This document shows, piece by piece, positions 53,237 through 63,692 of a DNA stretch of 64,000 bases. The translations under genes and the position numbers were made by a program. This DNA is from Ornithinimicrobium sp. INDO-MA30-4 (GTDB lineage: Bacteria; Actinomycetota; Actinomycetes; Actinomycetales; Dermatophilaceae). Location of the stretch: positions 124,001-188,000 of the forward strand of contig NZ_CP091056.1 of the NCBI RefSeq assembly GCF_021535045.1, in the 5' to 3' direction. The stretch's first letter is position 1, and each line of letters opens with the position of its first letter. The notes beneath the pieces are model-generated. The model had not been told where the DNA came from and did no database searches. It worked only from the letters and a program-made list of their open reading frames with translations.

Positions 53237-53240
53237 GATT

Positions 53241-54435
53241 TTAGGAGGTCATGACGGCATCCCGTGAGGCGATGAACGCGTCCACGCAGGCCTGCACATC
53301 TGCTTCGGTATGCGCGGCAGACAGTTGCACGCGGATGCGCGCCTGACCACGCGGGACCACGGGGAAGCTGAACGGAATCACGTAGACGCCGCGCTCCAAC
53401 ATGGCGTCGGCCACTGCGGTCGCGTGCCGAGCGCCGTCTTCACCCGGGAACATCACCGGCGCGATCGGGTGGCTGCCTTCCAACATGTCGAAGCCTGCTT
53501 CGCCCATCAGGCGGCGGAACATCTCCGTGTTGCGCTTCAGTTGCTCACGGGGCTCGGATGCCTCTCGGGCGATCTCGAGCGCCTTCAGCGAGCCAGCGAC
53601 CACCGAAGGGCCACAGCGTTGGAGAAGAGGTAGGGACGGGCACGCTGACGCAACAGGTCCACGATCTCGGCGTGCGCAGCCACATAGCCACCGCTGGCGC
53701 CACCGAGGGCCTTGCCAAGGGTGCCGGTGACGATGTCGACGCGGTCAATGACGCCGCAGTGCTCGTGGGTGCCGCGTCCGTTGTCGCCAACAAATCCAAC
53801 GGCGTGGAGTCATCGACCAAGACCATCGCGCCGAACTCGTCGGCCAAGTCGCAGATCTCTTCGAGCGGGGCGTAGTAGCCATCCATCGAGAAGACCCCGT
53901 CGGTGACGATCACCTTGCGGCGGGCACCGGCATCATCGGCTGCTTCAGGTTGCTTGCGCAGATCAGCCATATCGCGGTTGGCGTAGCGGAAGCGCTTGGC
54001 CTTAGACAGTCGGATGCCGTCGATGATGGAGGCGTGGTTGAGCGCATCGCTGATGATTGCGTCCTCTGCGCTGAAGAGCACCTCAAAGACTCCGCCGTTG
54101 GCGTCAAAACAGCTGGAGAACAGGATGGCTTCTTCGGTGCCGCTGAAGTCGGCCAAGGCCCGTTCTAACTCGCGGTGTTGGGTCTGGGTGCCGCAGATAA
54201 ACCGGACTGAGGCCATACCAAAGCCCCATTCTTTGACTGCGTCTTGGGCGACTTTGACGACCTCGGGGTGGTCGGCCAAACCGAGGTAGTTGTTGGCGCA
54301 GAAGTTCAACGCGTCAGCGGTGGTGGTGCCGACATGCGCGGACTGTGGGGTGGTGAGCTCGCGCTCCACCTTGTAGAGACCGGCGTCCTTGATCGAGGTC
54401 AACTCGGTGTTGAGGTCGTCCTTGAAGGCATACAT
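53241..54435 (-). CDS. kbl: 2-amino-3-ketobutyrate CoA ligase (glycine C-acetyltransferase)
   Basis: PLP enzyme that cleaves 2-amino-3-ketobutyrate to glycine and acetyl-CoA. [74 protein letters not shown] and PLP Lys region [17 protein letters not shown]. About 398 residues. Breaks near 53808 and 53600. ATG at 54435 with AAGGAG upstream. Works with Tdh in threonine breakdown. Confidence 0.94.
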
Positions 54436-55500
54436 GAGGGGCTCCTTGGCTCCAGTCCAGAATGACTTTGCCGCACTCGCCAGAGCGGGCAGTGGCGAAT
54501 GCTTCTTGCCATTGGTCGGCGGGGAATCGGTGGGTGATCACGGCGCGGATGCGTTCGCGCAGCTCTGGGGAGGTCTGCATCATGAACGTCATCCGATACC
54601 ACGTGTCATACATTTCGCGGCCATAGATGCCCTTAATCGTCAGCATGTGTGTGATGACCGGGCCCCAGTCGATGGCGAACGGCTCCTTGGGCAGGCCAAG
54701 CATCGCGATCTTGGCGCCGTGCGTGCAGTTGTCGATGAGCTCGGTCATCGCGGCCGGGTTGCCGGACATTTCGAGGGCCACGTCGAAGCCCTCGGCCATG
54801 CCCAAGTCCTCTTGCACGTCCGCGATGCGCTCGCGGGAGACGTTGACGACCCGGTCAGCACCGGCCGCTGTCGCCAGGCTGAGGCGATAGTCGGACACAT
54901 CGGTGGCCACGATGTAACGGGCGCCGATGTGACGAGCGATTGCGACGGCCATCACGCCAATCGGGCCCGCGCCGGTGATCAGCACATCGTCGCCAGCCAT
55001 CGGAAAGCTGAGGGCCGTGTGCACGGCGTTGCCGAGCGGGTCGAAGACCGCGCCCAACTCTGGGTCAATGTCGTCGGGCTGGGTCCAGACGTTGGTATGC
55101 GGGACGCACACGTAATCGGCAAACGCACCATCGCGATTCACGCCAAGATTCGAGGTTTGAACGCACATGTGTTGACGGCCGGCCCGACAGTTGCGACATA
55201 CGCCACAAATCACGTGGCCCTCGGCAGAGACCCGCTGGCCGACGGCAAAGTCATACTTGCCCTCGCCGAAGGGGACACCATCGCCGAGTTCGACGATCTC
55301 GCCGTAGAACTCATGGCCAATGGTCAACGGCGGTTTCAACATGGACGCTGTCCACGCATCCCAACCTTCAATGTGCAGGTCAGTGCCACACAGGCCGGCC
55401 CGCAGAACGCGGATCTTCACTTCGCCAGGCCCGGGGTGGGTTCGGGGACATCAATCAATTCAAGACCGGCTTGCGCCGCTGTCTTTACGAGGGCTCGCAT
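54314..55500 (-). CDS. tdh: L-threonine 3-dehydrogenase
   Basis: Zinc alcohol-dehydrogenase family; oxidises threonine to 2-amino-3-ketobutyrate. Zinc ligands in [18 protein letters not shown] and GHEFYGEI, structural Cys set [14 protein letters not shown], Rossmann [20 protein letters not shown] at 55500. One C missing near 55428 breaks [11 protein letters not shown]. Relatives end at GKVILDWS; here AGC CAA replaces a likely AGC TAA, so the open frame runs 122 nt into kbl. The true end is probably 54446. Confidence 0.93.
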
Positions 55501-55591
55501 GCTCGACATCCTCTCTCATTTGCTCGCCTCGGGCACGGTTGGGCGCTCGTTTTTGCGCAGCCCTCGGCGGGTGCTAATGTCTTCCTCTGTT

Positions 55592-55664
<73 letters not shown>

Positions 55665-55671
55665 CTCATTG

Positions 55672-55705
55672 AAAAGGCCTGGTCCCTTTGAGGATTGGGC
55701 CTTTT
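55672..55705 (+). terminator. terminator after tRNA-Lys
   Basis: AAAAGGCC (55672-55679) pairs with GGCCTTTT (55698-55705); T-rich 3' side. Follows the tRNA by seven bases. Confidence 0.7.
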
Positions 55706-55785
55706 CTCATTTCAGCATCGTTCAAATGTCGCAGTGTCGGGGTGCCGGGTCTTCGACCAGCGCCGTTGTGCGGCACACTGGGCCA

Positions 55786-56812
55786 GTGACTTCGCGGACC
55801 AAAGAGCAACGACCAGAGACAGCCAAGCCGAACCTGCTGAACTCGTTTAAGCGAGCAGTGCAAACTTTGTCGCCCACGGCGGGACAGATCTATCGGCGTC
55901 GCTGACCTACTACGCAACGCTGTCGCTGTTCCCAGCGATTCTGGCGTTCACCTCGCTGCTCGGCATCTTCGGCAACGGCCGTGAGACCACCCAAGCTCTG
56001 CTTGATGTGGCTAAAGAGATGGGAGCAACCGACAGTGTCCTTGGGCCGGTTGAGACCTTCGTGTCCAACCTTCAAGAGACTCCGGGAGCGGGCCTGGCCT
56101 TCGCCATTGGTCTGCTCGGTGCGTTGTATTCGGCCTCTAACTTTGTCAACGGCTTCTCTCGGACGATGAACCGGGTCTACGACGTCAAGGAAGGCCGGCC
56201 GATTTGGAAACTACGCCCGTGGACCTTCCTGCTGACGTTGATCTTGATGTTCGTCGTGATCTTGATTGCTGGCGCGCTGGTGCTGAGTGGTTCGCTCGCT
56301 GAAGCGATTGGCTCGGTCGTGGGCCTGGGCGACAGTGCCGTGCAGATTTGGGGTCTGGCCAAGTGGCCCGTCGTCGTCCTGCTGGTGATGGTCTTGGTGG
56401 CTTTGCTCTATTGGGGCACACCAAACGTGCGACCCAAGTTTCGCATCGTCAGCATAGGCTCGGCCTTCGCCATCATCGTCTGGGCTATCGCGACCTTGGG
56501 CTTCGGTGCCTACGTCTCCAGCGACTTCGCCTCGTACGGCGGCACCTACAGAGCCTTCGCTGGCGCCATCGTGCTATTGCTCTGGTTGTGGATCACCAAC
56601 ATCGTGCTGATCTTGGGCGCCGAACTCGACGTCGAGTTGGAGCGCAGCCGCGAGTTGCAGGCGGGTGTTGCCGCTGAAGAACGCGTGCAGTTGCCACTGC
56701 GGGACGCGAGTGGCGTGGAAAGAAGGAAGCCAAGGAGGCTGCGCAGGTCCGCGAAATGCGCAAAATCCGGATCAACGCGGCCGCTGAACGCAGGAGTGGC
56801 AAGAGCGACTAG
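55786..56812 (+). CDS. YihY/BrkB family inner membrane protein
   Basis: About 340 residues. SLTYYATLSLFPAILAFTSLLGIFG, LYSASNFVNGFSRTMNRVYDV, RPIWKLRPWTFLLTLILMF and FAGAIVLLLWLWITNIVLILGAELDVELER are YihY/UPF0761 signatures with six membrane segments. Basic C-terminal tail. Breaks near 55893 (one or more bases lost before ASLTYYA) and 56722. GTG start with CACACT six bases upstream. Function unsettled. Confidence 0.88.
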
Positions 56813-56905
56813 CAGTGCCGAGCGGCCTGGTTTTTAGTCGGGCCACAAAAGTTGTACGATGATCCGCGTTGCCTCGGAGATCTTTTCAAGATTCTGAGCA
56901 TCATG

Positions 56906-56978
56906 GTGGGCGTAGCTCAGTTGGTAGAGCGCCGCCTTGTGGTGGCGGATGTCGCGGGTTCAAGTCCCGTCGTTCACC
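56906..56978 (+). tRNA. tRNA-His (GUG anticodon)
   Basis: Starts with the extra G(-1) that pairs with C73; acceptor GTGGGCG/CGTTCAC, D-arm TAGCTCAGTTGGTAGAGC, anticodon loop CTTGTGG with GTG, T-arm CGGGTTCAAGTCCCG. Confidence 0.94.
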
Positions 56979-56985
56979 CAAAGAA

Positions 56986-57019
56986 AAAACCCCGTCCGGC
57001 TCAAGCCAGGCGGGGTTTT
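56986..57019. terminator. terminator between tRNA-His and orn
   Basis: AAAACCCCG (56986-56994) pairs with CGGGGTTTT (57011-57019), with inner CCGGCT/AGCC pairing and a T-run. A-rich one side, T-rich the other, so it can serve both the tRNA and the convergent orn. Confidence 0.85.
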
Positions 57020-57047
57020 CTCATACGAAGAATCGGGGCGCGGCGGT

Positions 57048-57671
57048 CTAGCAGTCCGTGATCTTGGCTGAAATTTCGCGCAAGGCTGCAGTCTCTAGCC
57101 CGGGCTGCTCCTGGAAGACAGCCTCGCGGTAATAGCGAAGTTCGTTGATGCTGTCTTGGATGTCACCCAAGGCGCGGTGCCCACCGGTCTTGTTGGGCGA
57201 GGAGAAGTACGCGCGGGGGAACCAACGGCGCGACAGTTCCTTGATTGAGGACACGTCGACGATCCGATAGTGCAAGTGGCGCTCTAGCTCGGGCATGTCA
57301 CGGGCGAGGAACACCCGGTCCGTGCTGACGGTGTTGCCTGCCAGGGGAGCCTTGCCGCCTTCAGGTGCCCATTCCTTGATGTAGGCCAATACCTGGGCTT
57401 GAGCGTCTTCCAGCGTGGTGCCCTGCTCCAGGACGTCGAGCAAACCGCTCTCCACGTGCATGGCGCGGACAAAGTCAGTCATCTGCTCCAGCGCCTCCTC
57501 GGGAGGGCGGATCACCAGGTCCACACCATCACCCAGGATGTTGAGGTCTGAATCGGTGACGAGCGCGGCCACCTCGATCAGCGCGTCGTTGATGGTGTCG
57601 AGGCCGGTCATTTCACAGTCAATCCAGACCATGCAGTCCTGGGCCCCGCGTACAGATGCTTGAGAAGTCAC
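57048..57671 (-). CDS. orn: oligoribonuclease
   Basis: DEDDh 3'-5' exonuclease that degrades 2-5 nt RNAs (and pGpG). 207 residues, intact. VWIDCEMTGLDTINDALIEVA with Asp/Glu pair, LAGNTVSTDRVFLARDMPELE, YRIVDVSSIKELSRRW and HRALGDIQDSINELRYYR. GTG start with TAGTCT six bases upstream. Confidence 0.96.
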   Translation of the reverse strand: MTSQASVRGAQDCMVWIDCEMTGLDTINDALIEVAALVTDSDLNILGDGVDLVIRPPEEALEQMTDFVRAMHVESGLLDVLEQGTTLEDAQAQVLAYIKEWAPEGGKAPLAGNTVSTDRVFLARDMPELERHLHYRIVDVSSIKELSRRWFPRAYFSSPNKTGGHRALGDIQDSINELRYYREAVFQEQPGLETAALREISAKITDC

Positions 57672-57722
57672 CGCAACAGACTACTGGCCTGTTCAACGGC
57701 TGGGAATCGTTAGGGTGGCTCC
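57672..57722. promoter_or_regulatory. divergent orn/prsW promoters
   Basis: Minus-strand TAGTCT (57678-57683) is six bases from the orn GTG. Plus-strand TAGGGT (57711-57716) is six bases from an ATG at 57723. No Shine-Dalgarno for either. Confidence 0.5.
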
Positions 57723-58900
57723 ATGTCGATTTGGGTTGCGCAGTGAGTCAGGCTGTGGCTTCGCCCGTGGAGCCAAACGTGACCGGACGCCCGGGGCTGC
57801 GCCACATCATGGTGCTGGCTGTCCTCGTCACCGCTTTTGCGATGTCTGCATTCCTCCTCTCGTGGTCGTTCACCGTGAGCATCGGTATCCAGGGCACTCT
57901 GCTTGGCCTGGTGATTTCTACTGTGGCCATCGGCATCGTCCTGCCGGTCTTTCTCTGGGTTGACCGCCTCGAAGCGGAGCCAGCAAGGATTATGTGGTTT
58001 GCCTTTCTTTGGGGTGCCCTGATTTCAACGGCTGGCAGCCTCGTGGTCGGTGGCGCCGTGCGAAACATGCTGTTGAACATGGGCGTGGAACCTGACTACT
58101 TCTTGCTGGTCTTTGAGGCCCCACTTGTTGAGGAGTTCTTCAAAGGTCTTGGTCTGCTGCTGATCTTCATTTTTGCCAAGCGTGAGTTCAACGGTGTGGT
58201 TGACGGCATTGCGTATGCCGGGGTGATTGCGATCGGCTTTGCCTACGTCGAGGACATCCTCTATCTGGGTAGTAACTACCAACAGTTGGGTCAGGCTGGC
58301 CTCGTCGGGACCTTCGTGGTTCGCTGCCTTGCCACTCCATTTGCCCACCCAATGTTCACCGTCTGCCTAGGGATCGCTTTTGGCCTCTTGGCTCATCGGC
58401 GCCGCAGGATCTACTTCCCCGTCCCGATCCTTGGGTATGCGGCTGCGGTCACCATTCACAGTGTCTGGAACGCCAGTGCTGCCTTAGACATCTGGTTTGT
58501 CCTCTACTTGGTCATCCAGGTCCCGCTGTTCTTGGGCTTCTTGGCTGTTGTCATCTTCGCCCGCTCCCTTGAGTCGCGGACGATGCGAGAGCGGCTGACC
58601 GAATACGGGATGAACGGGTGGTTTACCCCGTCCGAGGTCTCCATGTTGATTTCGCCGAACCAACGACGTCAGGCACGGATTTGGGCCAAAAAACAGTACG
58701 GGCAGGCCGGGGCGCGCGCTATGCGGGCCTTCCAAGACGAATCCGCAGAGTTGGCGATAGCCGCTGAACACCTGCATCGGGGCGACCGAGACCCACACTG
58801 GCGCGAACGTGAACGGGTGCTGCTGCGCTCGCTGGTGGCTCACCGCAAGGCCTTCGTGCAGGGCGCCAATAGCGCCGCGACTGCTGCTCCCGCCCTCTGA
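57723..58900 (+). CDS. PrsW family intramembrane metalloprotease
   Basis: About 390 residues with eight or so membrane segments. PrsW motifs: glutamate pair in APLVEEFFKGLGLLL, GIAYAGVIAIGFAYVEDILYL, His in TPFAHPMFTVCLGIAFG and IHSVWNASA. PrsW proteases cut anti-sigma factors and other membrane proteins; target here unknown. The long frame has its first start at GTG 57743, but the ATG at 57723 has a good -10; using it needs one lost base near 57740. The C-terminal about 100 residues are cytoplasmic and charged. Confidence 0.9.
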
Positions 58901-58915
58901 AGCCAGCGCGTCGAG

Positions 58916-60032
58916 TCAGCGGGTGGAGTCGGCGTGGGCCAGGAGCGAGCGTGACTCATCAAGGAAGCGCCCGGCATACGAGCCGAACCATTCGCCAATC
59001 TCGCTGAATCGCTCAATAAACGCCTCGGACTCTCCAGCCTTGAGCAGGGCGATGGCCTCGCCGAAGCGTTGGTGGTAGCGCTCGATGAGCTCCAAGTTGT
59101 CGGTGGAGGCCGTGATGATGTCGAAGTACAACTCAGGGCTCTGCGCAAAGAGACGCCCCACCATGATGAGCTCCAGGCGGTAAATGGGGAGGAAAGGGCT
59201 AGCAATTCGCTGAGGCTGCGGTCCTCGGAGGCCAGGTGTGAGCCATAGGCGAAGGTTGAGAAGTGGCGCAGCGCCTGGATCAGGCCCATCTCGGCGTCGT
59301 GGTCCTTGGCGCTGACCTCGTGCACCCGAGCACCCCAAAGGCGAATCTGCTCGAGCAGCCATTGACTGGACTCGGGGTTGCGGCCGACGCTGGCAGCCAC
59401 AACCTGCTTGGCAAACGACTCTAGGTCGGGGCCAAACATCGGGTGCAAACCCAGGACCGGGCCGGGGTGAGCTTCCAGCATGGCGGCGACTGGGCCAGCC
59501 TTCGTGGAGGTGAGGTCAGCCAATAGACAGTCGGCCGGCAGCGGGGAAGCGCCTTGATGATGTCTGCGGTTTGGTGGATCGGCACGCTCACCAGCACCAG
59601 CCCGGCGCCCTCAACGATGTCTGCGGCACGGTCCCAGTCATCGCGGTCCAAGATGCGCACGACATAGCCAGACAGCGTCAGCATCCGGCCAAACATTGCG
59701 CCCATCCGACCGGCGCCACCAACGATGACAACCGGGCCCAAATCGGGGGCCTGTTGGGTGAAGCCCATGTTCTTTTCGTGGACGTAGGCCTCCCGCATGC
59801 AGCGGCGCAGCACGTCTTCGATCAGGTCGGGTGGGATGCCCTTGGCTGTGGCCTGGGCACGGCGCGCGTTGATCATGGCCTGTTCGCGATCGGGCGCATA
59901 GATCGGCAGGCCATGTTTCCCCTTGACTTCGCCAACTTGGCTCACGAGTTCGAGGCGTCGACCCAACAGGTCAAGCATCGCCTGATCCACTTCGTCGATC
60001 TCCGAGCGCAACTGTGCCAATGGGTCTTCCAT
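58916..60032 (-). CDS. tyrA: bifunctional chorismate mutase/prephenate dehydrogenase (T-protein)
   Basis: Converts chorismate to prephenate and on to 4-hydroxyphenylpyruvate for tyrosine. N-terminal AroQ mutase domain ([53 protein letters not shown]), then NAD domain ([34 protein letters not shown]), [39 protein letters not shown] and [17 protein letters not shown]. About 370 residues. The sequence follows E. coli TyrA closely along its length, unusual for an actinobacterium. Breaks near 59535 and 59195. Leaderless-type TACCAT at 60040-60045. Confidence 0.94.
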
Positions 60033-60039
60033 GACGCCG

Positions 60040-60045
60040 ATGGTA
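60040..60045 (-). promoter_or_regulatory. -10 element for tyrA
   Basis: TACCAT on the minus strand ends seven bases before the tyrA ATG; no Shine-Dalgarno between. Confidence 0.4.
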
Positions 60046-60067
60046 GTCGGGCTTAGACTCTTTCTCG

Positions 60068-60140
<73 letters not shown>

Positions 60141-60249
60141 CTCGCGAGTTGTCGCTGCCGCAGCCGGGACAGGTCATGGGCAGGCAGAAGCGGCGGATCG
60201 CGGGGGCTATTTGGATTAACGCAAGCCTCGTGTACCTTTAAAGCGTCCG

Positions 60250-60272
60250 GGCAAGGACAGCCTAACCTTGCC
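60250..60272 (+). promoter_or_regulatory. DtxR/IdeR-like iron box upstream of efeU
   Basis: GGCAAGG (60250-60256), nine-base spacer, CCTTGCC (60266-60272). The core CAAGGACAGCCTAACCTTG resembles the DtxR/IdeR 19-bp consensus, best in the right half (AGCCTAACCT). TAACCT inside it could be the -10, so bound repressor with iron would block efeUOB transcription. Confidence 0.6.
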
Positions 60273-60287
60273 ATCGCCGAGTTGAAG

Positions 60288-61164
60288 GTGCTTCTGGTGC
60301 TCGCGAACTACCTGATTGGCCTCCGTGAAGGCCTCGAAGCGGCTCTTGTCGTTTCGATCCTGGTGGCTTACTTGGTCAAATCTGACCGGAGGCACCTGCT
60401 GCCGTCGGTGACGGCCGGCGTTAGCCTGGCCGTCGTTGTCTCTTTGCTTTTGGCGCGATCCTGACGTTTGGACCAAGGGTTTAACCTTCACCGCCCAAGA
60501 AGCCATTGGCGGCTCGCTGTCCATCGTTGCCGTGGTCTTCGTCACCTGGATGATCTTTTGGATGGCCAAATCCGCTCGCACGATGAGCACCACCTTGCGG
60601 GACTCTGTCGACCACGCGGCAACATCGGGCCACGGCGCGGTTGTCTTAGTTGCCGCACTTGCCGTTGGTCGCGAAGGCCTCGAAACAGCGCTCTTTATCT
60701 GGGCTGCCTCGCGGGCCGCAGCTGGGACTGCCGATGGCTCAACCGCGGCCCCGCTGATCGCCGCGCTGCTGGGCATCCTCACCGCGGTGGTCATGGGCTA
60801 CCTCTTTTACCGCGGCGCCATTCGCATTGACCTGCGCAAGTTTTTCCGGGTCAGCGGTGTTTTGTTGGTTTTCGTTGCTGCTGGTGTGCTGGCCTACGCG
60901 GTGCACGACCTACAAGAAGCAGGCATCCTGCCGGGCCTGCACAACTTGGCTTTCGACGTCTCCGACACGCTGGCTCCGACCTCGATCACGGCGACTTTAC
61001 TCAAGGGCATCTTCAACATTGCCCCAGCCATGACGGTGCTTGAAGTTATCGCCTACTTCGCATACCTGATCCCAGTGCTGGTGCTTTTCCTGAAACGAAC
61101 GCGCTTGCCGTCTGCGCCTGCGACGACAGCCACCGCACCACAGCGCGACACCGTCGCAGTCTGA
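60288..61164 (+). CDS. efeU: iron permease EfeU (FTR1 family)
   Basis: Membrane iron permease with seven segments. Two REGLE motifs: [15 protein letters not shown] and [14 protein letters not shown]. About 290 residues. One break near 60462 between SLLLA and LTFGPKGLTFT. Start uncertain (GTG 60288 or TTG 60282). Head of efeUOB, 32 bp before efeO. Confidence 0.93.
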
Positions 61165-61196
61165 ATAACCTTCATCCTCATCTTGAAAGGCCCGCG

Positions 61197-62366
61197 ATGA
61201 AACGCGTCCTCTTTGCTAGCTCAGCGATCCTCGCGCTGACGCTGACAGCGTGCACGGATAACTCCGAAACCACGAGTGATGGTGCTTCGACCGGCGACTC
61301 TGGCGCGATCGCCGTCTCAGCCACCGACGATGCCTGCGAACTCTCAGCCGCCGAGACGGGCTCGGGGACGCTGACCTTCAACGTCACCAACGACGGCTCA
61401 CAGGTCACTGAGTTCTATCTGCTCGGGGAAGACCAACTGCGCATCATCGGTGAAGTCGAAAACATCGGGCCGGGCTTGTCGCGTGACCTCGTCGTGCAGG
61501 CTCCCGCCGGTGACTACTTCACGGCCTGCAAGCCGGGCATGGTGGGCGACGGCATCCAGGCTGCGTTCACCGTGACCGACTCCGGTGCAGAGATGGCGGC
61601 CAGCGGAGACTCCGCCGAATTGGTGGCCCAAGCTGACGAGCAGTACGGCGCCTACGTTCGCGATCAGACAGAACAGTTGCTCGCCGACACCGAAGAGTTC
61701 ACTGCTTTGTACGTTGCTGGTGACGATGACGCGGCGCGCGAGCTTTACCCGGAAGCGCGCCTGCACTGGGAGCGCATCGAAACGGTTGCCGAGTCCTTCG
61801 GTGACCCTAGACCCTCCATGGACCTGCGCGAAGCAGACCTTGAGCCGGGCCAAGAGTGGACCGGCTGGCACGCTATCGAGAAGGACCTGTGGCCACCGGA
61901 GGACGGTGACTACGAGGCGCTTGACCAGGCTGGTCGTGAGGCGCTCGCGGAAAAGCTGAACTCGGACACCCAAGAGCTGTACGACCGCACGCGTGACATG
62001 ACCTTCACCGCAGACCAGATCGGCAACGGGGCAAAGGGCCTGTTGGACGAGGTCGCGACCGGCAAGGTCACCGGGGAGGAAGAGATCTGGTCGCACACCG
62101 ACCTGTGGGACTTCCAGGCCAACGTTGATGGCGCACGTGTTGCATGGCAGGGCCTGAGCCCCATCTTGGAGACCAAGGACCCAGCACTGGACGCCGAGGT
62201 CGCTGAGCGCTTCGACGAGTTGCAGGCACTCTTGGACCAGCACCGCGACGGTGAAGGGTTCGTGCTCTACACCGAGCTCTCCACGGAAGAGGTCAAGGAG
62301 CTTTCCGACGCCGTGAATGCACTCTCTGAGCCGCTATCCCAGGTCACGGCGGCTGTCCTGCAGTGA
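61197..62366 (+). CDS. efeO: iron uptake protein EfeO (cupredoxin + M75 domain)
   Basis: 389 residues, intact. Lipoprotein signal MKRVLFASSAILALTLTACT (lipobox LTAC), cupredoxin-like domain to about residue 130, then the M75 imelysin-like helical domain with HWERIE and GWHAIEKDLWP (HxxE-type metal site). Binds iron outside the cell and passes it to EfeU. GAAAGG before the ATG. Confidence 0.95.
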   Translation: MKRVLFASSAILALTLTACTDNSETTSDGASTGDSGAIAVSATDDACELSAAETGSGTLTFNVTNDGSQVTEFYLLGEDQLRIIGEVENIGPGLSRDLVVQAPAGDYFTACKPGMVGDGIQAAFTVTDSGAEMAASGDSAELVAQADEQYGAYVRDQTEQLLADTEEFTALYVAGDDDAARELYPEARLHWERIETVAESFGDPRPSMDLREADLEPGQEWTGWHAIEKDLWPPEDGDYEALDQAGREALAEKLNSDTQELYDRTRDMTFTADQIGNGAKGLLDEVATGKVTGEEEIWSHTDLWDFQANVDGARVAWQGLSPILETKDPALDAEVAERFDELQALLDQHRDGEGFVLYTELSTEEVKELSDAVNALSEPLSQVTAAVLQ

Positions 62367-63623
62367 CAAAGGGGTTAGCAGGAGAGGTTTAGTTGGTGCC
62401 CTCGGCGTCGGCGCAGCAGGCGTCGGCGTTGGGGTCGCCAGCGGGTATGCGGTGGGCCAGTCCGACGATGACCAGGCCGTTGGCGCTGGATCCGGTGCCG
62501 ATCAGTATGACTTTATGGCCAGCACCAAGCCGGCATCACGACCCCCGCCCAAGACCGGATGCACTTTGCCGCATTTGATGTCGCCACGAGCGACCGCGAC
62601 GCTCTGATCGAGTTGCTTCAAGAGTGGACTCAGGCGGCCGCGGCGATGACAGCAGGGGAGAGCGTCGGCGGACCGTTGCCTTATGAGGCTCCACCCGCCG
62701 ACACCGGCGAAGCCATCGGGCTGCCCGCCTCTGGGCTCACGCTGACCTTTGGGTTTGGCCCGTCTCTCTTTGTTGATGAGTCTGGCGAGGATCGGTTTGG
62801 CCTGGCCGAGCGGCAGCCTGCTGTGCTCAACAGGTTGCCGCACTTCCCGGCCGATGCTCTGCAGGAGAACCGCAGCGACGGTGACCTCTGCATACAGGCG
62901 TGTGCAGATGATCCCAAGTGGCAGTGCACGCAATCCGCAACTTATCCGCATCGCTTTTGGTCGTGCTTCGTTGAGGTGGTCACAACTCGGTTTTGGCCGC
63001 ACCTCGTCGACGTCGACGGCTCAGACCACGCCGCGAAACCTGTTTGGCTTCAAGGACGGCACCGCCAACATCAAATCTGAAGAGACAGATGTGGTGAACG
63101 AGAGCGTGTGGGTTGCCGCCGGTGATGACGCTGAGGCTGAGTGGATGGTGGACGGCAGCTATCTCGTGGCCCGGCGCATCTCTATGTCCATCGAAACATG
63201 GGACCGGACCTCGCTGGCCGAGCAGGAGCTCATCACTGGCCGTGACCGCAATGAAGGCGCGCCCTTTCTGGCGGCACTGAGTTCACTGAGCCAGACTTCG
63301 AGGCCAAGGGCGGCGACGGTGAATTTCTGATGGCTACCAATTCGCATGTGCGACTAGCGCATCCGAGTCAGAACGATGGCGTTCAAATGTTGCGTCGGGG
63401 TTATAACTTCACGGATGGCAGCAACGAATTGGGCCGGTTAGACGCAGGGCTATTCTTTGTCGCCTTTGTCCGAGACCCAGAAGTTCAGTACATCCCGATG
63501 CAAACGCGCATGTCAGCCCAAGACGGTCTGATGGAGTACCTGCAACACACCGGATCGGCTCTCTTTGCGGTCCCACCGGGTGCCGCCCAAGACGAATGGG
63601 TTGGTCAGGGCCTCTTTGCCTAG
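62363..63623 (+). CDS. efeB: Tat-exported DyP-type heme peroxidase EfeB
   Basis: About 420 residues. The GTG at 62363 overlaps the efeO stop. A Tat signal (SRRGLVGALGVGAAGVGVG) appears after a frame break near 62385. DyP fold: FGFGPSLFVDESGEDRFGL, NLFGFKDGTANIKSEETD with the GxxDG motif, WVAAGDDAEAEWMVDGSYLVARRI, heme-ligand His in ATNSHVRLAHP, and GLFFVAFVRDPEVQYIPMQ. Further breaks near 62518, 62930 and 63272. Oxidises ferrous iron or porphyrin in the EfeUOB system. Confidence 0.93.
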
Positions 63624-63692
63624 TCAGAGTGGTTGCCCTCACGACGGCGGTTCGCTTTGGATACCGGGCGCGGACAGGGCACGCTTAGCCCT

